From assembly GCA_030595585.1 (NCBI GenBank), contig JAUVCY010000045.1, positions 1-9,461 on the forward strand: a DNA stretch of 9,461 bases, read 5' to 3'. Below are positions 1 to 7,104 of this stretch, one piece after another (positions within the stretch are counted from its first letter, which is position 1; every line of letters starts with the position of its first letter). This stretch comes from Thermoplasmatota archaeon (GTDB taxonomy: Archaea; Thermoplasmatota; Penumbrarchaeia; Penumbrarchaeales; Penumbrarchaeaceae). The translations under genes were made by a program, and so were the position numbers. Below the pieces are notes generated by a model, which ran no database searches, was not told where the DNA came from, and saw nothing but the letters and a program-made list of their open reading frames with translations.

Positions 1-147
1 GTGCCATCTCAACCGACCTCCAGCGGAGATCCGATAATTGCCAATAAGGTGGAAACTCACGGTACGGGCGCAGGCCTGGAAATGGGGGTAACGCACACGA
101 GGGGTAGGGTGATGGTCCGCAGGGTCATCAAAAAGAGGGAGGAATAA
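1..147 (+). CDS. 3' end of an unrecognised protein (partial)
   Basis: Frame 1 is open from the window edge to a TAA at 145-147, giving the last 48 residues of a protein. The other two forward frames close within the first 50 bases. The end is basic (VMVRRVIKKREE) and the preceding part is rich in Gly, Thr and Pro, without a clear membrane helix or motif. The GTG at base 1 is probably an internal Val codon, not a start. I do not recognise the family. A gap of 170 bases with its own TATA-like box separates it from the next gene, so the two are probably not in one operon. Confidence 0.5.
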   Translation: MPSQPTSSGDPIIANKVETHGTGAGLEMGVTHTRGRVMVRRVIKKREE

Positions 148-168
148 TGGGGAGTAATAATAAGGAGT

Positions 169-182
169 AAAATCTTATATAT
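169..182 (+). promoter_or_regulatory. Candidate BRE/TATA promoter of the 66-residue-repeat gene
   Basis: AAAAT (169-173) followed by CTTATATAT (174-182) resembles an archaeal BRE plus TATA box. Transcription would start near 204-210, next to the small palindrome at 204-214. The box is also half of an inverted repeat, ATATAT-ccacg-ATATAT (177-193), which may be no more than AT richness. It is assigned by pattern only. Confidence 0.45.
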
Positions 183-264
183 CCACGATATATTGTAGAC
201 AGGCGTAGCCTACGGCTCGTTAATGTGGATTATCGCGATCAGTACGATCGGTAGATGTGGGGAA

Positions 265-289
265 AGGCGTCGATACTCTGATGATGCCT
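265..289 (+). promoter_or_regulatory. Hairpin in the leader of the 66-residue-repeat gene
   Basis: AGGCGTC (265-271) can pair with GATGCCT (283-289) over seven base pairs, one of them a G-U wobble, around an 11-base loop. It lies 28 bases before the ATG at 318, upstream of the ribosome binding site, so it does not cover the site. It could be a leader structure or chance pairing. Confidence 0.3.
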
Positions 290-317
290 GATAGGACCGT
301 TGGATTGGGTGTTTAAC

Positions 318-3300
318 ATGGCCCGGAAAAAGAGGAAAGAGGAACCGCCAAAAACCCCCGTGGAGGATGATCTTCCCACATCCGAAGAGGTGGATAATAG
401 GTTCAATCTCCTGAAGAACCTTCAGGTAAAGACCGGGTCCATCAAAAAGGACATCACGGCGTACGAGAAATCGTTGAGATCGGGTTCGGATGATGCAGGG
501 AAGATCTGGGAAAAGCTGGATGTCAGGCTCAATGATATTACGGCCAGGTGGGAGAAAGAGAAGGTTGCCATAACCCTATCACTGGCCCAAAAAGGCATGG
601 AGATATGCGGGGAAAAGAAGATCTCGGACAAGTTCCTGTCAAAGGAGATCAGGAAACTGGAAGGAAAACTGGAGAAGGGTGAGTTGGAGGGCGTTGAGGC
701 GATATCATCAAGGATCATGGGCAGGCTTGAGAAAGACCTCAAGGGAATGAACGATGTCATATTGATGGAAGCGTGGAACGGCTTCGAAAAAGGAGTTGAA
801 TCCTTCAAGGTGGTGGCGGAATCTCCGGCACCACTGAAGGATGCAAGGAAGTACTACAAGAAGGCCTGGACCTACGCAAAGAAAGGTGATATCGATAATC
901 TACTCGTCTATGCAAACCTGCTGTACACCAAGGTCACCTCCGAACTTTCCGATGATGTCGTTCAGGACCGGTTCAAGGTTCTGAAGGAGGATATGGGAAA
1001 GCTGATGGAGATCATAAAGGAGTTCAAGCAGTACGGCCTGGACGCCGATGATTTTGAGAGGGAGCTGATGAGCCTGGAGATCTCATTTGATCCCAAGAAG
1101 TACAAGGAGATCAAAAAAACCGTGGCCAAGGTGGACAGGTCGGTCTCCAGGTTCGAGACGGAATACATCAGGCGAAAGGGGAATATCAACATCATCAACG
1201 TCCAGGACATGATCCAGCGATACGGCGATATGATGGACCTGTCTGACCTGGAGGAGAGGGTAGGGAGGATCGAAGAGGAGAAGACCCTGATCTCACCCAA
1301 GAAACTCCTGGAGGACAGCGACATGCTCTTCTCCCAGGGTCAGGCCCTCGTATACGATAATTTCAGGGGCGGTATCGAGGACCGGATGGGCTCGCTTGAA
1401 GGTGCCGTTGCGGGCTCGGTGATCGCAGATCGGCAGGAGGGTGCCCAGATCAAGGACCTGATCCAGATGTCCAGGGATTCCCTTGATGGCAGTGAGATCT
1501 CCGAGGCGATGGAGTACCTGGACCTGGCCGAGGAGATGTTTCAGCAGAGGGACATGGAAACGAGGCTTGTAACCGTTAAAGATGGTTACGGTTCCCTTCT
1601 GTCCCAGTACGAGAGCCTGCTCAACGAGGACCTTGAGATGGTGGAGATCAAGGAGATGATCCTCGAGGCCGAGGATATGTTCCTGATGGAGGAGATGCCA
1701 CCCGGTGAGATAGAGGTGATCGTTGAAAGGTCCAAGGATATGCTCGGGGAGAGGATGGTGGAGGTCAGAAAGAGAGGTATGGAAAAAGAGCGAACGGATA
1801 TCCTGGAGATCATCGACACGATCGGCCTGAGCAAATCCAAGGAGTTGGAATATGTCGACCGACTGGATCACCTGGAGGCGGATATCGGCAAGATCAATGA
1901 TGACAGCTTCAACAGCGAGCTCAGTGATATCAGGTCAGACCTTGAGAGGGAGTCCTCACAGTACTTCAGGGATCACTACGATGAGTGGTACAGCGATATC
2001 CGGACCTCGATCGAGGGCCTCAGGTCAAAGGGGGTCGAGGCCGACTCACTGTTCGACCAGCTGAATAATGCGGGAAAGAGATACAGGGACAAGGACTATG
2101 TGGGCTCGGGAGAGACACTGAGAGGCATAAGGGAGAACATATCCCATCTGGATGGTGAAGTTGAACTGGGTAGGATCGAGAACCTGATCAACTCTGCGGA
2201 GTTCATGTTCGATGAGGCCAAGAGGGCTGGAGTTCCGGTGGATGATGAGAGAGAATCCCTGATCAGTGCAAAGAAGATGCTCTCCTCGGGAGACCTTGCT
2301 CCCGCCGCAAGATTGGCGACCAAGGTGGAGACCCAGGTGAAGGAGAGGTGGATGGAGAGAAGAAGGGGCATCCTGAAGGACGAGATAGAGGGGTTGAAAG
2401 GCTACGTGGAGGAGTCCCTGGAATATGGTCTGGACATCACCGAGGCGAACTCCCTGATATCGGAGGCGGAGGTCCTCTTCAAGGAGGATAGGTTCGATGA
2501 GGTGGATCAGGTTGTCGGGAAGGCCCGCGATTCGGTGGCGGGGAACCGAAATGCCTACTTCAGCGAATCTTCCATGAACGGGATAACCCAGCTCAAGGAG
2601 GAGATCCTTGAGGTGAAGGAGATAGGCCTTGATTCAATGGAGCTGGAGACACTTCTGATCGAGGCGGAGAGGTCCTTCATGGGTGAGGATTACGAGAAAG
2701 CATATTCACTTACCATTGATATCCGTGAGAAACTGGGCCAGTCAAAGGAGGTTTTCCTCAAGGAGAGGGTCCCCTCGGAGATGCAGAAGGTCCTTCAAAC
2801 GATGGACCAGATGGAGGCTACCGGCATAGATACGGAGCCGATCAAGATGTACATGGACTATGCCTCCCAGATGGAATCCACTGGTGATCTCTCCGGAGCT
2901 TTCTCGAACCTTCAGAAGGCCACCGATGTGTCGGACGAACTGTTCAAGAGCCACGTCTCTCTCACGATCCCGGACACGCTTGTTGATGTGAAGAAGGAGA
3001 TCGATGAGGCCATTGGCGAGGGAATTGAGCTGTTCGAGGTCAAAGAGCTGCTCAACGAGGCAGAGGATTCGTTCAGCAGACAGGAATATGACGACGCACT
3101 TGATTTCGTTAACCAGGCCCAGGATGAGGTCAAGGTTAGAAAGGAGAACCACTTCAAGGAACAGTACAATACGAGGATCCAGGATGTCGAGACCCTGCTG
3201 AGGGATGCAGACGACCTGAATATCGAGGTGGGCCTTACAGACGACAACATCAACATGGCCAGGGATGCCTTCGAGAGGGGGGATTTCAAGGATTCCTTCA

Positions 3301-5579
3301 CCCTTCTGGACAATGTTTACAAATTCCTCGACAGGTCGAAACAGGACCGGGAATCGATGAGAAGGCGTGAGGTAGCCAATTCCTATCACGAGGAGGTCAG
3401 GTCCCTCCTGGAGATCTCCAAGTCCGAGAACCTGGACATCTCGAACGAACTTGGAATATTCTCCATGGCAGAGGAGCTGATGTTAAAGGGAGAATACGAT
3501 CAGGCCGAGCACCTGCTTGAGGGGATCAAGAAGGATATCAACGATAAGCGATTGTCGATGCGGATGGGGCTGATGGAGAGCTCGGTCCAGACGACGGAGA
3601 TCCTTCTGAACAACATGAAGGAGATGGGGTTGGATACCACAAGGGAGAGGGAGCTTATCCAACAGTTCAGACAGGCGCTGAGCGAGGGCGATCTGGAGCG
3701 GTGTGATCAGATCAACAGCGACCTGGAACAGTCAATGCTGAAGAATCAGACCCCTTACCTGATAAGCAAGGTAGAGAAGGCTATATCGGCCCTTAAGGTC
3801 AGGGCGATGGAGGCATATACGATCGGGATAGACACCTCCAAGGTAATGAATATGCTGAACAGGGCCTCGGAGAGGTACGATACGGGGGACCTTGACGGAG
3901 CCAAGGATATATCGGATAATGCCGGGAACATACTCGATGATACCATAAACGCCCATACCCACAGCGAATACCTCACCAAGAGGACAACCCTGAACGAACT
4001 GATAGAGCAGATGGAGCCTATTGGCATATCCACCGAAGAGGAGAGGATGGTCCTCGAGCAGACAGAGGGGTTGATGGAGCAGGGAAACCTTGACGATGCC
4101 ACATCGTGGATAGAGGTCGCGATAACCGGTGCCGAGGCCAAGCTCAACTCCTACAACAAGATGACCGCCGAGGGATATGTCCCCAGGATCAAGGAGTACC
4201 TTGACAGCTTCCTGGACAGCGACGTGGATATCACCTCCCTCGAGAAGATGTACAAGGAGGGGATGGAGGCTTACGATGTAGGAGATGATGCCAAGGCCAT
4301 CTCCACATTCAGTTCGATCCTTGACCTCGGAGAGGAGCTCCGCAGGGTCCAGGAGAAGAAAGGGCTCAAGGGGGAGTTCAAGTTCCTCAGGGGCAGGAGG
4401 AAGGAGCTCAAGGGGCTCGGCATGAAGTCCTCCAAGAAGCTGGTGACAACCCTCAAGAAGCTGAAGAAGATGATCTCTGATGATTCCAGCGACCCCGAGG
4501 AGATGCGGGAACTTCTCGAAGAGACCTCCATCAGGATCATCGATGAGAGCAAAGCCCTGATGGAGACACTTGCAAGGAAGCATATCGCAGGGGCTTCCAG
4601 AAAGGTAAAGGACCTCAAGGAAAAAGGGGTGGGGGATGAGGGCATAAACCTGATCCTGAAGGAGGCGGGAACCCTCTTCAGGTCCAACGACTTCGACAGG
4701 GCGGATAGGGCCGCACTCAGCGCAATGGATATGATCGCCGACCTCGACAAGGTGGAGGACACGGAGGCGCTGGGGAAGGAGCTCTCCACGACAAGGAACA
4801 TGATCAACAAACTGAAGGCGATGGGGTCCGACGTCACACACGCTGAATCCCTGTTCTCAAAGGCACAGCTGGCACTGGAAAGTGGTAAGCTGGAGCCCGC
4901 AAGTAAGCTGCTCAATGCGATCCGCGAGTCCATCAAGGACGTTGTGAGGAGAAATCTAAGGGAGTCCTGCAGGGAGATCATGGAGTTCACGGAGGCGATG
5001 ATCAAGTACCTGCTGGAGAACTTTTCCGGGATCAGCCAGAAGCTGGAGCCGGCCAACATCAAGCTCGACCAGGCAAGGGAGAGCTTTCATCAGAAGAGAT
5101 ACAAGGGTGCCCAGAAACTTGCCAAGGATGCACAGAGTGCCGTGGAGGAATTGGATATTCAGAACATCCAGCAGTTCCTCTACGTCTTCCGATCCATGCA
5201 GGGCGAGGAGGCGGTTCGCGACCTGACCCTGAGGATGCAGGACCTCAAGAAGAAGGGGATCGACACCTCCAAGGCCGAGCTTTCCATCAACATGGCGAAG
5301 GACCACTTCTCCAACGACCAGTTCGACGAGGGCAGGGAGGTGGTCACTCTCTCCAGGATAGTCCTTGCGGACCTGGATCAGCAATCCCTTCATGACAAGG
5401 CCTTTGATGAGCTCAACAGCGCCCATGTCCAAATTCTGGCAGCCAAGAAAAAGGACAATGACGTTTCAGAGGCCAATGGGTTCTACACAAGGGCGAAAGA
5501 GGCGTTCGCCCTGCGAGAATACAAGAAATCGCTGCTCTTTTCAAGAAAGGCCAATTATCTGGTGAAGAAGGGAAAGTGA
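318..5579 (+). CDS. Giant helical-repeat protein, about 25 units of 66 residues
   Basis: This encodes 1753 residues. I chose the ATG at 318 over the TTG at 300 because GGGTG (307-311) sits six bases before it. The N-terminus is basic (MARKKRKEE) and leads into an acidic, Pro-containing linker to about residue 30; the rest is predicted helix, rich in Glu, Asp, Lys, Arg and Met and very poor in Cys. There is no signal peptide, membrane segment or Walker motif, so it should be cytoplasmic and is not an SMC or Rad50 ATPase. From about residue 101 it consists of tandem divergent units, each a short helix, a GD[YF]-type turn and a long helix, with a half-TPR look. A strongly basic stretch lies at residues 1347-1384. 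Its length and regularity suggest a rod, scaffold or cytoskeleton-like element, but that is inference. Some automatic pipelines would probably call it a TPR or SMC-like protein. Confidence 0.9.
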   Translation: MARKKRKEEPPKTPVEDDLPTSEEVDNRFNLLKNLQVKTGSIKKDITAYEKSLRSGSDDAGKIWEKLDVRLNDITARWEKEKVAITLSLAQKGMEICGEKKISDKFLSKEIRKLEGKLEKGELEGVEAISSRIMGRLEKDLKGMNDVILMEAWNGFEKGVESFKVVAESPAPLKDARKYYKKAWTYAKKGDIDNLLVYANLLYTKVTSELSDDVVQDRFKVLKEDMGKLMEIIKEFKQYGLDADDFERELMSLEISFDPKKYKEIKKTVAKVDRSVSRFETEYIRRKGNINIINVQDMIQRYGDMMDLSDLEERVGRIEEEKTLISPKKLLEDSDMLFSQGQALVYDNFRGGIEDRMGSLEGAVAGSVIADRQEGAQIKDLIQMSRDSLDGSEISEAMEYLDLAEEMFQQRDMETRLVTVKDGYGSLLSQYESLLNEDLEMVEIKEMILEAEDMFLMEEMPPGEIEVIVERSKDMLGERMVEVRKRGMEKERTDILEIIDTIGLSKSKELEYVDRLDHLEADIGKINDDSFNSELSDIRSDLERESSQYFRDHYDEWYSDIRTSIEGLRSKGVEADSLFDQLNNAGKRYRDKDYVGSGETLRGIRENISHLDGEVELGRIENLINSAEFMFDEAKRAGVPVDDERESLISAKKMLSSGDLAPAARLATKVETQVKERWMERRRGILKDEIEGLKGYVEESLEYGLDITEANSLISEAEVLFKEDRFDEVDQVVGKARDSVAGNRNAYFSESSMNGITQLKEEILEVKEIGLDSMELETLLIEAERSFMGEDYEKAYSLTIDIREKLGQSKEVFLKERVPSEMQKVLQTMDQMEATGIDTEPIKMYMDYASQMESTGDLSGAFSNLQKATDVSDELFKSHVSLTIPDTLVDVKKEIDEAIGEGIELFEVKELLNEAEDSFSRQEYDDALDFVNQAQDEVKVRKENHFKEQYNTRIQDVETLLRDADDLNIEVGLTDDNINMARDAFERGDFKDSFTLLDNVYKFLDRSKQDRESMRRREVANSYHEEVRSLLEISKSENLDISNELGIFSMAEELMLKGEYDQAEHLLEGIKKDINDKRLSMRMGLMESSVQTTEILLNNMKEMGLDTTRERELIQQFRQALSEGDLERCDQINSDLEQSMLKNQTPYLISKVEKAISALKVRAMEAYTIGIDTSKVMNMLNRASERYDTGDLDGAKDISDNAGNILDDTINAHTHSEYLTKRTTLNELIEQMEPIGISTEEERMVLEQTEGLMEQGNLDDATSWIEVAITGAEAKLNSYNKMTAEGYVPRIKEYLDSFLDSDVDITSLEKMYKEGMEAYDVGDDAKAISTFSSILDLGEELRRVQEKKGLKGEFKFLRGRRKELKGLGMKSSKKLVTTLKKLKKMISDDSSDPEEMRELLEETSIRIIDESKALMETLARKHIAGASRKVKDLKEKGVGDEGINLILKEAGTLFRSNDFDRADRAALSAMDMIADLDKVEDTEALGKELSTTRNMINKLKAMGSDVTHAESLFSKAQLALESGKLEPASKLLNAIRESIKDVVRRNLRESCREIMEFTEAMIKYLLENFSGISQKLEPANIKLDQARESFHQKRYKGAQKLAKDAQSAVEELDIQNIQQFLYVFRSMQGEEAVRDLTLRMQDLKKKGIDTSKAELSINMAKDHFSNDQFDEGREVVTLSRIVLADLDQQSLHDKAFDELNSAHVQILAAKKKDNDVSEANGFYTRAKEAFALREYKKSLLFSRKANYLVKKGK
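618..5579 (+). repeat. Tandem 198-base (66-residue) protein repeats, about 25 copies
   Basis: Units were aligned by a shared pattern: position 1 G (or D/N), 2 I/L/V, 3 often D, 11 L, 14 A, 18 F/L/Y, 21-22 GD or similar, 23 Y/F/L, 26 A. Position 1 falls at bases 618, 825, 1035, 1278, 1488, 1629, 1824, 2031, 2229, 2427, 2625, 2823, 3021, 3219, 3429, 3627, 3825, 4023, 4221, 4419, 4626, 4824, 5034, 5256 and 5454. Thirteen of the 24 intervals are exactly 198 bases, with runs of six (2031-3219) and five (3429-4419). Most others are 195, 207 or 210. The first five units are the least certain. Copies differ widely at the residue level, so the duplications are old and DNA identity is low. Confidence 0.85.
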
Positions 5580-6359
5580 TCAATCCACGCTCACATCGCC
5601 GTTGAGAAGATCCCTGGTCCAGTTATACGCGCTTTTGGCCTTGGTGGAATTTGGATTATCCTCCTTCAATGTGGAGAAGATCTGCATGGCTTCCTCTCTA
5701 TTCCCCACCAGGAATTGGAGGCATCCTTCTCTGTGCAGGGATTCGAAATCGGCCGGGGCCAGCTTGAGGATCTTCCCGTTCGTATCGATGGCCTCCTCGA
5801 TCATATTGAGGTCTATCAGGTACTTTGCCGCGTCTCCGATCAGCTTTACATCGGAGGGGCGGCCCTCCAGTTTCTTCAATGTGATGGGGAGCCTGGATCC
5901 CGCCTTATCAACCCTCTTTCCAGCTTTTGACAGGGCCTTTCTCACCTCATCAACAACGTCGTCCCTCGGCCCGTAGAACAGGGCCCGTTCGAAGTATTTC
6001 ACGGCGAGGGTATTGTCCCCCAGAACGGAGTGAAGGTCCCCATAACGGGTCCATTTTCGGGCCCTCCTCTGGTCTATCATTGATTTGTAGTGATCGGCCG
6101 CATCCATCTCGCCCCTGGACTCATGCAGGTTGATGAGCCTGTTGTATATCTCGTCGCTGTCCAACGGCCTCATGTAGTACGATACCGCCTCGTTCTCCTT
6201 CTCAGCTATCAGTCCAAGAGCCCTGCTGACTGCCTCGCCGTCCCCCTTTCCCTCCTCCTCCTCCTCTATCTGTCCCAGCAGGAGGTCTACGACCTCTATC
6301 GTCCTTTTCATGCTGTCGGACGGATCAAGTTGCTGAAGTTCCTCATGGGGTCCTGGCAT
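5580..6359 (-). CDS. TPR-repeat protein, 259 residues
   Basis: This is a soluble helical protein with tetratricopeptide-like repeats at roughly residues 69-96, 103-133 (YGDLHSVLGDNTLAVKYFERAL, then a Gly-Pro end), 171-203 (ending KILKLAPAD) and 205-238 (EGCLQFLVGNREEAMQIF, ending with DNP). A five-Glu run occurs at 32-36. TPR proteins usually act as protein-binding scaffolds; no catalytic domain is visible. I chose the ATG at 6359 because GGAGAG lies five bases before it on the minus strand, although the frame stays open far upstream. An internal ATG at 6311 is the alternative. The gene converges on the 66-residue-repeat gene with no bases between the two stops, and it diverges from the cysteine hydrolase gene. 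Partner and pathway are unknown. Confidence 0.85.
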   Translation of the reverse strand: MPGPHEELQQLDPSDSMKRTIEVVDLLLGQIEEEEEGKGDGEAVSRALGLIAEKENEAVSYYMRPLDSDEIYNRLINLHESRGEMDAADHYKSMIDQRRARKWTRYGDLHSVLGDNTLAVKYFERALFYGPRDDVVDEVRKALSKAGKRVDKAGSRLPITLKKLEGRPSDVKLIGDAAKYLIDLNMIEEAIDTNGKILKLAPADFESLHREGCLQFLVGNREEAMQIFSTLKEDNPNSTKAKSAYNWTRDLLNGDVSVD

Positions 6360-6364
6360 TACGT

Positions 6365-6380
6365 CTCTCCGTGGGGAGAG
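6365..6380 (-). promoter_or_regulatory. Hairpin that pairs the Shine-Dalgarno of the TPR gene
   Basis: Read on the minus strand, CTCTCC-CCAC-GGAGAG forms a perfect 6-bp stem with a 4-base loop. The 3' arm GGAGAG is the ribosome binding site, followed by the five-base spacer ACGTA and ATG. Folding would hide the whole site. This suggests translational control or a temperature-sensitive switch, but it could be fortuitous. Confidence 0.5.
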
Positions 6381-6420
6381 CAACAAGGATGGTTTAGTAG
6401 TTCCTCTTTTGGGTGGGTCG

Positions 6421-6430
6421 GATATTAAAC
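6421..6430 (-). promoter_or_regulatory. Candidate TATA box for the TPR gene
   Basis: On the minus strand, GTTTAATATC lies about 65 bases before the ATG at 6359. This would give a leader of roughly 40 bases that includes the hairpin at 6365-6380. CTTATAAT (minus strand of 6441-6448) is an alternative box that overlaps the promoter of the opposite operon. Confidence 0.35.
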
Positions 6431-6440
6431 TTATCGTATG

Positions 6441-6448
6441 ATTATAAG
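6441..6448 (+). promoter_or_regulatory. Candidate TATA box for the three-gene operon
   Basis: ATTATAAG is centred about 36 bases before the ATG at 6481. An archaeal start site about 25 bases downstream would fall near 6470 and give a leader of about 10 bases, nearly leaderless. TTAATAT (6451-6457) is a second, closer candidate. Confidence 0.45.
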
Positions 6449-6480
6449 GATTAATATCGGACGTATCCCATTGGGGGCCG

Positions 6481-7104
6481 ATGAGAGCAGAAATGTATGC
6501 CTCCAAGGAAGATATTACGCTAAAGGCGGAGGGATGGGTGTCTTCCCTCCGGAGCCGGAGGAGATGGCCTGGTAAACCGCGCAAAGCTGCCCTCCTTGTA
6601 CTTGATATGCAGAAGCTCTTCCTCGAGGAAGGCCGCGCCTTTATTCCTTCCGGCCGATCGATCATCGGCCCCATCAAGGATCTGATCGGCTCCTTCAAGG
6701 GCCCCATTATCTTCACCAGACACGTTCAGGACCCTGGAGAGGAGAACCTGATGAACGTCTGGTGGAAGGATCCCATTACCGATGAGGATGCACAGATCGT
6801 GGACACTTTTAAGCCCGGCGCCAATGAGATCCTCGAGAAGACCATGTATTCGGCGTTCATGGGGACCGACCTGGATCAGAGGCTGAGGGGTCAGGGGGTA
6901 GATTCCATACTGATCGCAGGGGTGATGACGGACCTCTGCTGTGAGACCACCGCGCGGGATGCTTTCATGAAAGGCTTTCGCGTGTATTTTCTGGCGGACT
7001 GCACTGCAACTGCCACAGAAGCCAGACATACCGCTTCTCTTCGCGTGATATCAGAGGGTTTCGGGGAGGTGATGACCTGGAAAAAGGCAGTGTCGCTGTT
7101 GTAG
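6481..7104 (+). CDS. Isochorismatase-family cysteine hydrolase
   Basis: This 207-residue protein of the cysteine hydrolase superfamily (isochorismatase, nicotinamidase and relatives) shows the expected triad: Asp42 in LLVLDMQ, Lys120 in EKTMYSAF and Cys153 in GVMTDLCCETTARDAF. The family cis-peptide region is GVMT (147-150). The C-terminus FGEVMTWKKAVSLL is also typical, so the 3' end is in the correct frame. The residue after the catalytic Cys is a second Cys where Val is usual. The substrate cannot be read from sequence; nicotinamide-like amides, isochorismate-like enol ethers or carbamates are possible, and the nicotinamidase metal site is not evident. The first 30 residues are poorly conserved in type, and an ATG at 6493 is an alternative start. 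It is the first gene of a tight operon, and its last 28 bases appear to overlap the next gene. Confidence 0.9.
   Translation: MRAEMYASKEDITLKAEGWVSSLRSRRRWPGKPRKAALLVLDMQKLFLEEGRAFIPSGRSIIGPIKDLIGSFKGPIIFTRHVQDPGEENLMNVWWKDPITDEDAQIVDTFKPGANEILEKTMYSAFMGTDLDQRLRGQGVDSILIAGVMTDLCCETTARDAFMKGFRVYFLADCTATATEARHTASLRVISEGFGEVMTWKKAVSLL
7065..7073 (+). promoter_or_regulatory. Perfect Shine-Dalgarno that defines a CTG start
   Basis: GGAGGTGAT matches nine bases of the archaeal anti-Shine-Dalgarno. It lies inside the hydrolase gene. The GGAGG core ends seven bases before CTG 7077. No ATG, GTG or TTG exists in the flavoprotein frame between the stop at 6942 and the Rossmann motif, so this site points to CTG as the start. 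Confidence 0.75.

Larger units (their letters stand above)
148..317 (+). other. Intergenic region with promoter and probable long leader
   Basis: This stretch has no convincing gene. It starts purine-rich (148-172), then holds an AT-rich promoter-like segment around 169-193, an 11-bp near-perfect palindrome CGTAGCCTACG (204-214), a small hairpin CGATC/GATCG (236-250), and a stronger hairpin at 265-289. If transcription starts about 25 bases after the TATA box, the mRNA has a leader of roughly 100 bases, which is long for an archaeon. A 22-codon ORF, ATG at 223 to TGA at 291, lies in that leader but has no clear ribosome binding site. No tRNA or other known RNA is evident. Confidence 0.5.

Noticed and set aside
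147..170. Seven-codon ORF starting at the ATG that overlaps the TAA of the upstream gene, with AGGGAGG before it
   Set aside because: It is too short to support. The purine-rich Shine-Dalgarno-like stretch is explained by Lys/Arg/Glu codons at the end of the upstream gene.
278..292. TGATGA and CTGA motifs suggesting a box C/D sRNA in the leader
   Set aside because: The spacing is wrong: the D-like box follows the C-like box almost at once, with no guide segment and no second pair of boxes.
3732..4841. Long antisense ORFs inside the giant gene (369 codons here; others at 1293-1871 and 2742-3389)
   Set aside because: The sense strand is rich in GAG, AAG, GAT and CTG codons, whose reverse complements contain few stops. 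The antisense products lack recognisable domains and the sense frame has a clear periodic protein.
318..5579. SMC/Rad50-type chromosome protein
   Set aside because: There is no Walker A, Walker B or signature motif at either end, and the helical pattern is a 66-residue repeat, not one long coiled coil with a hinge.
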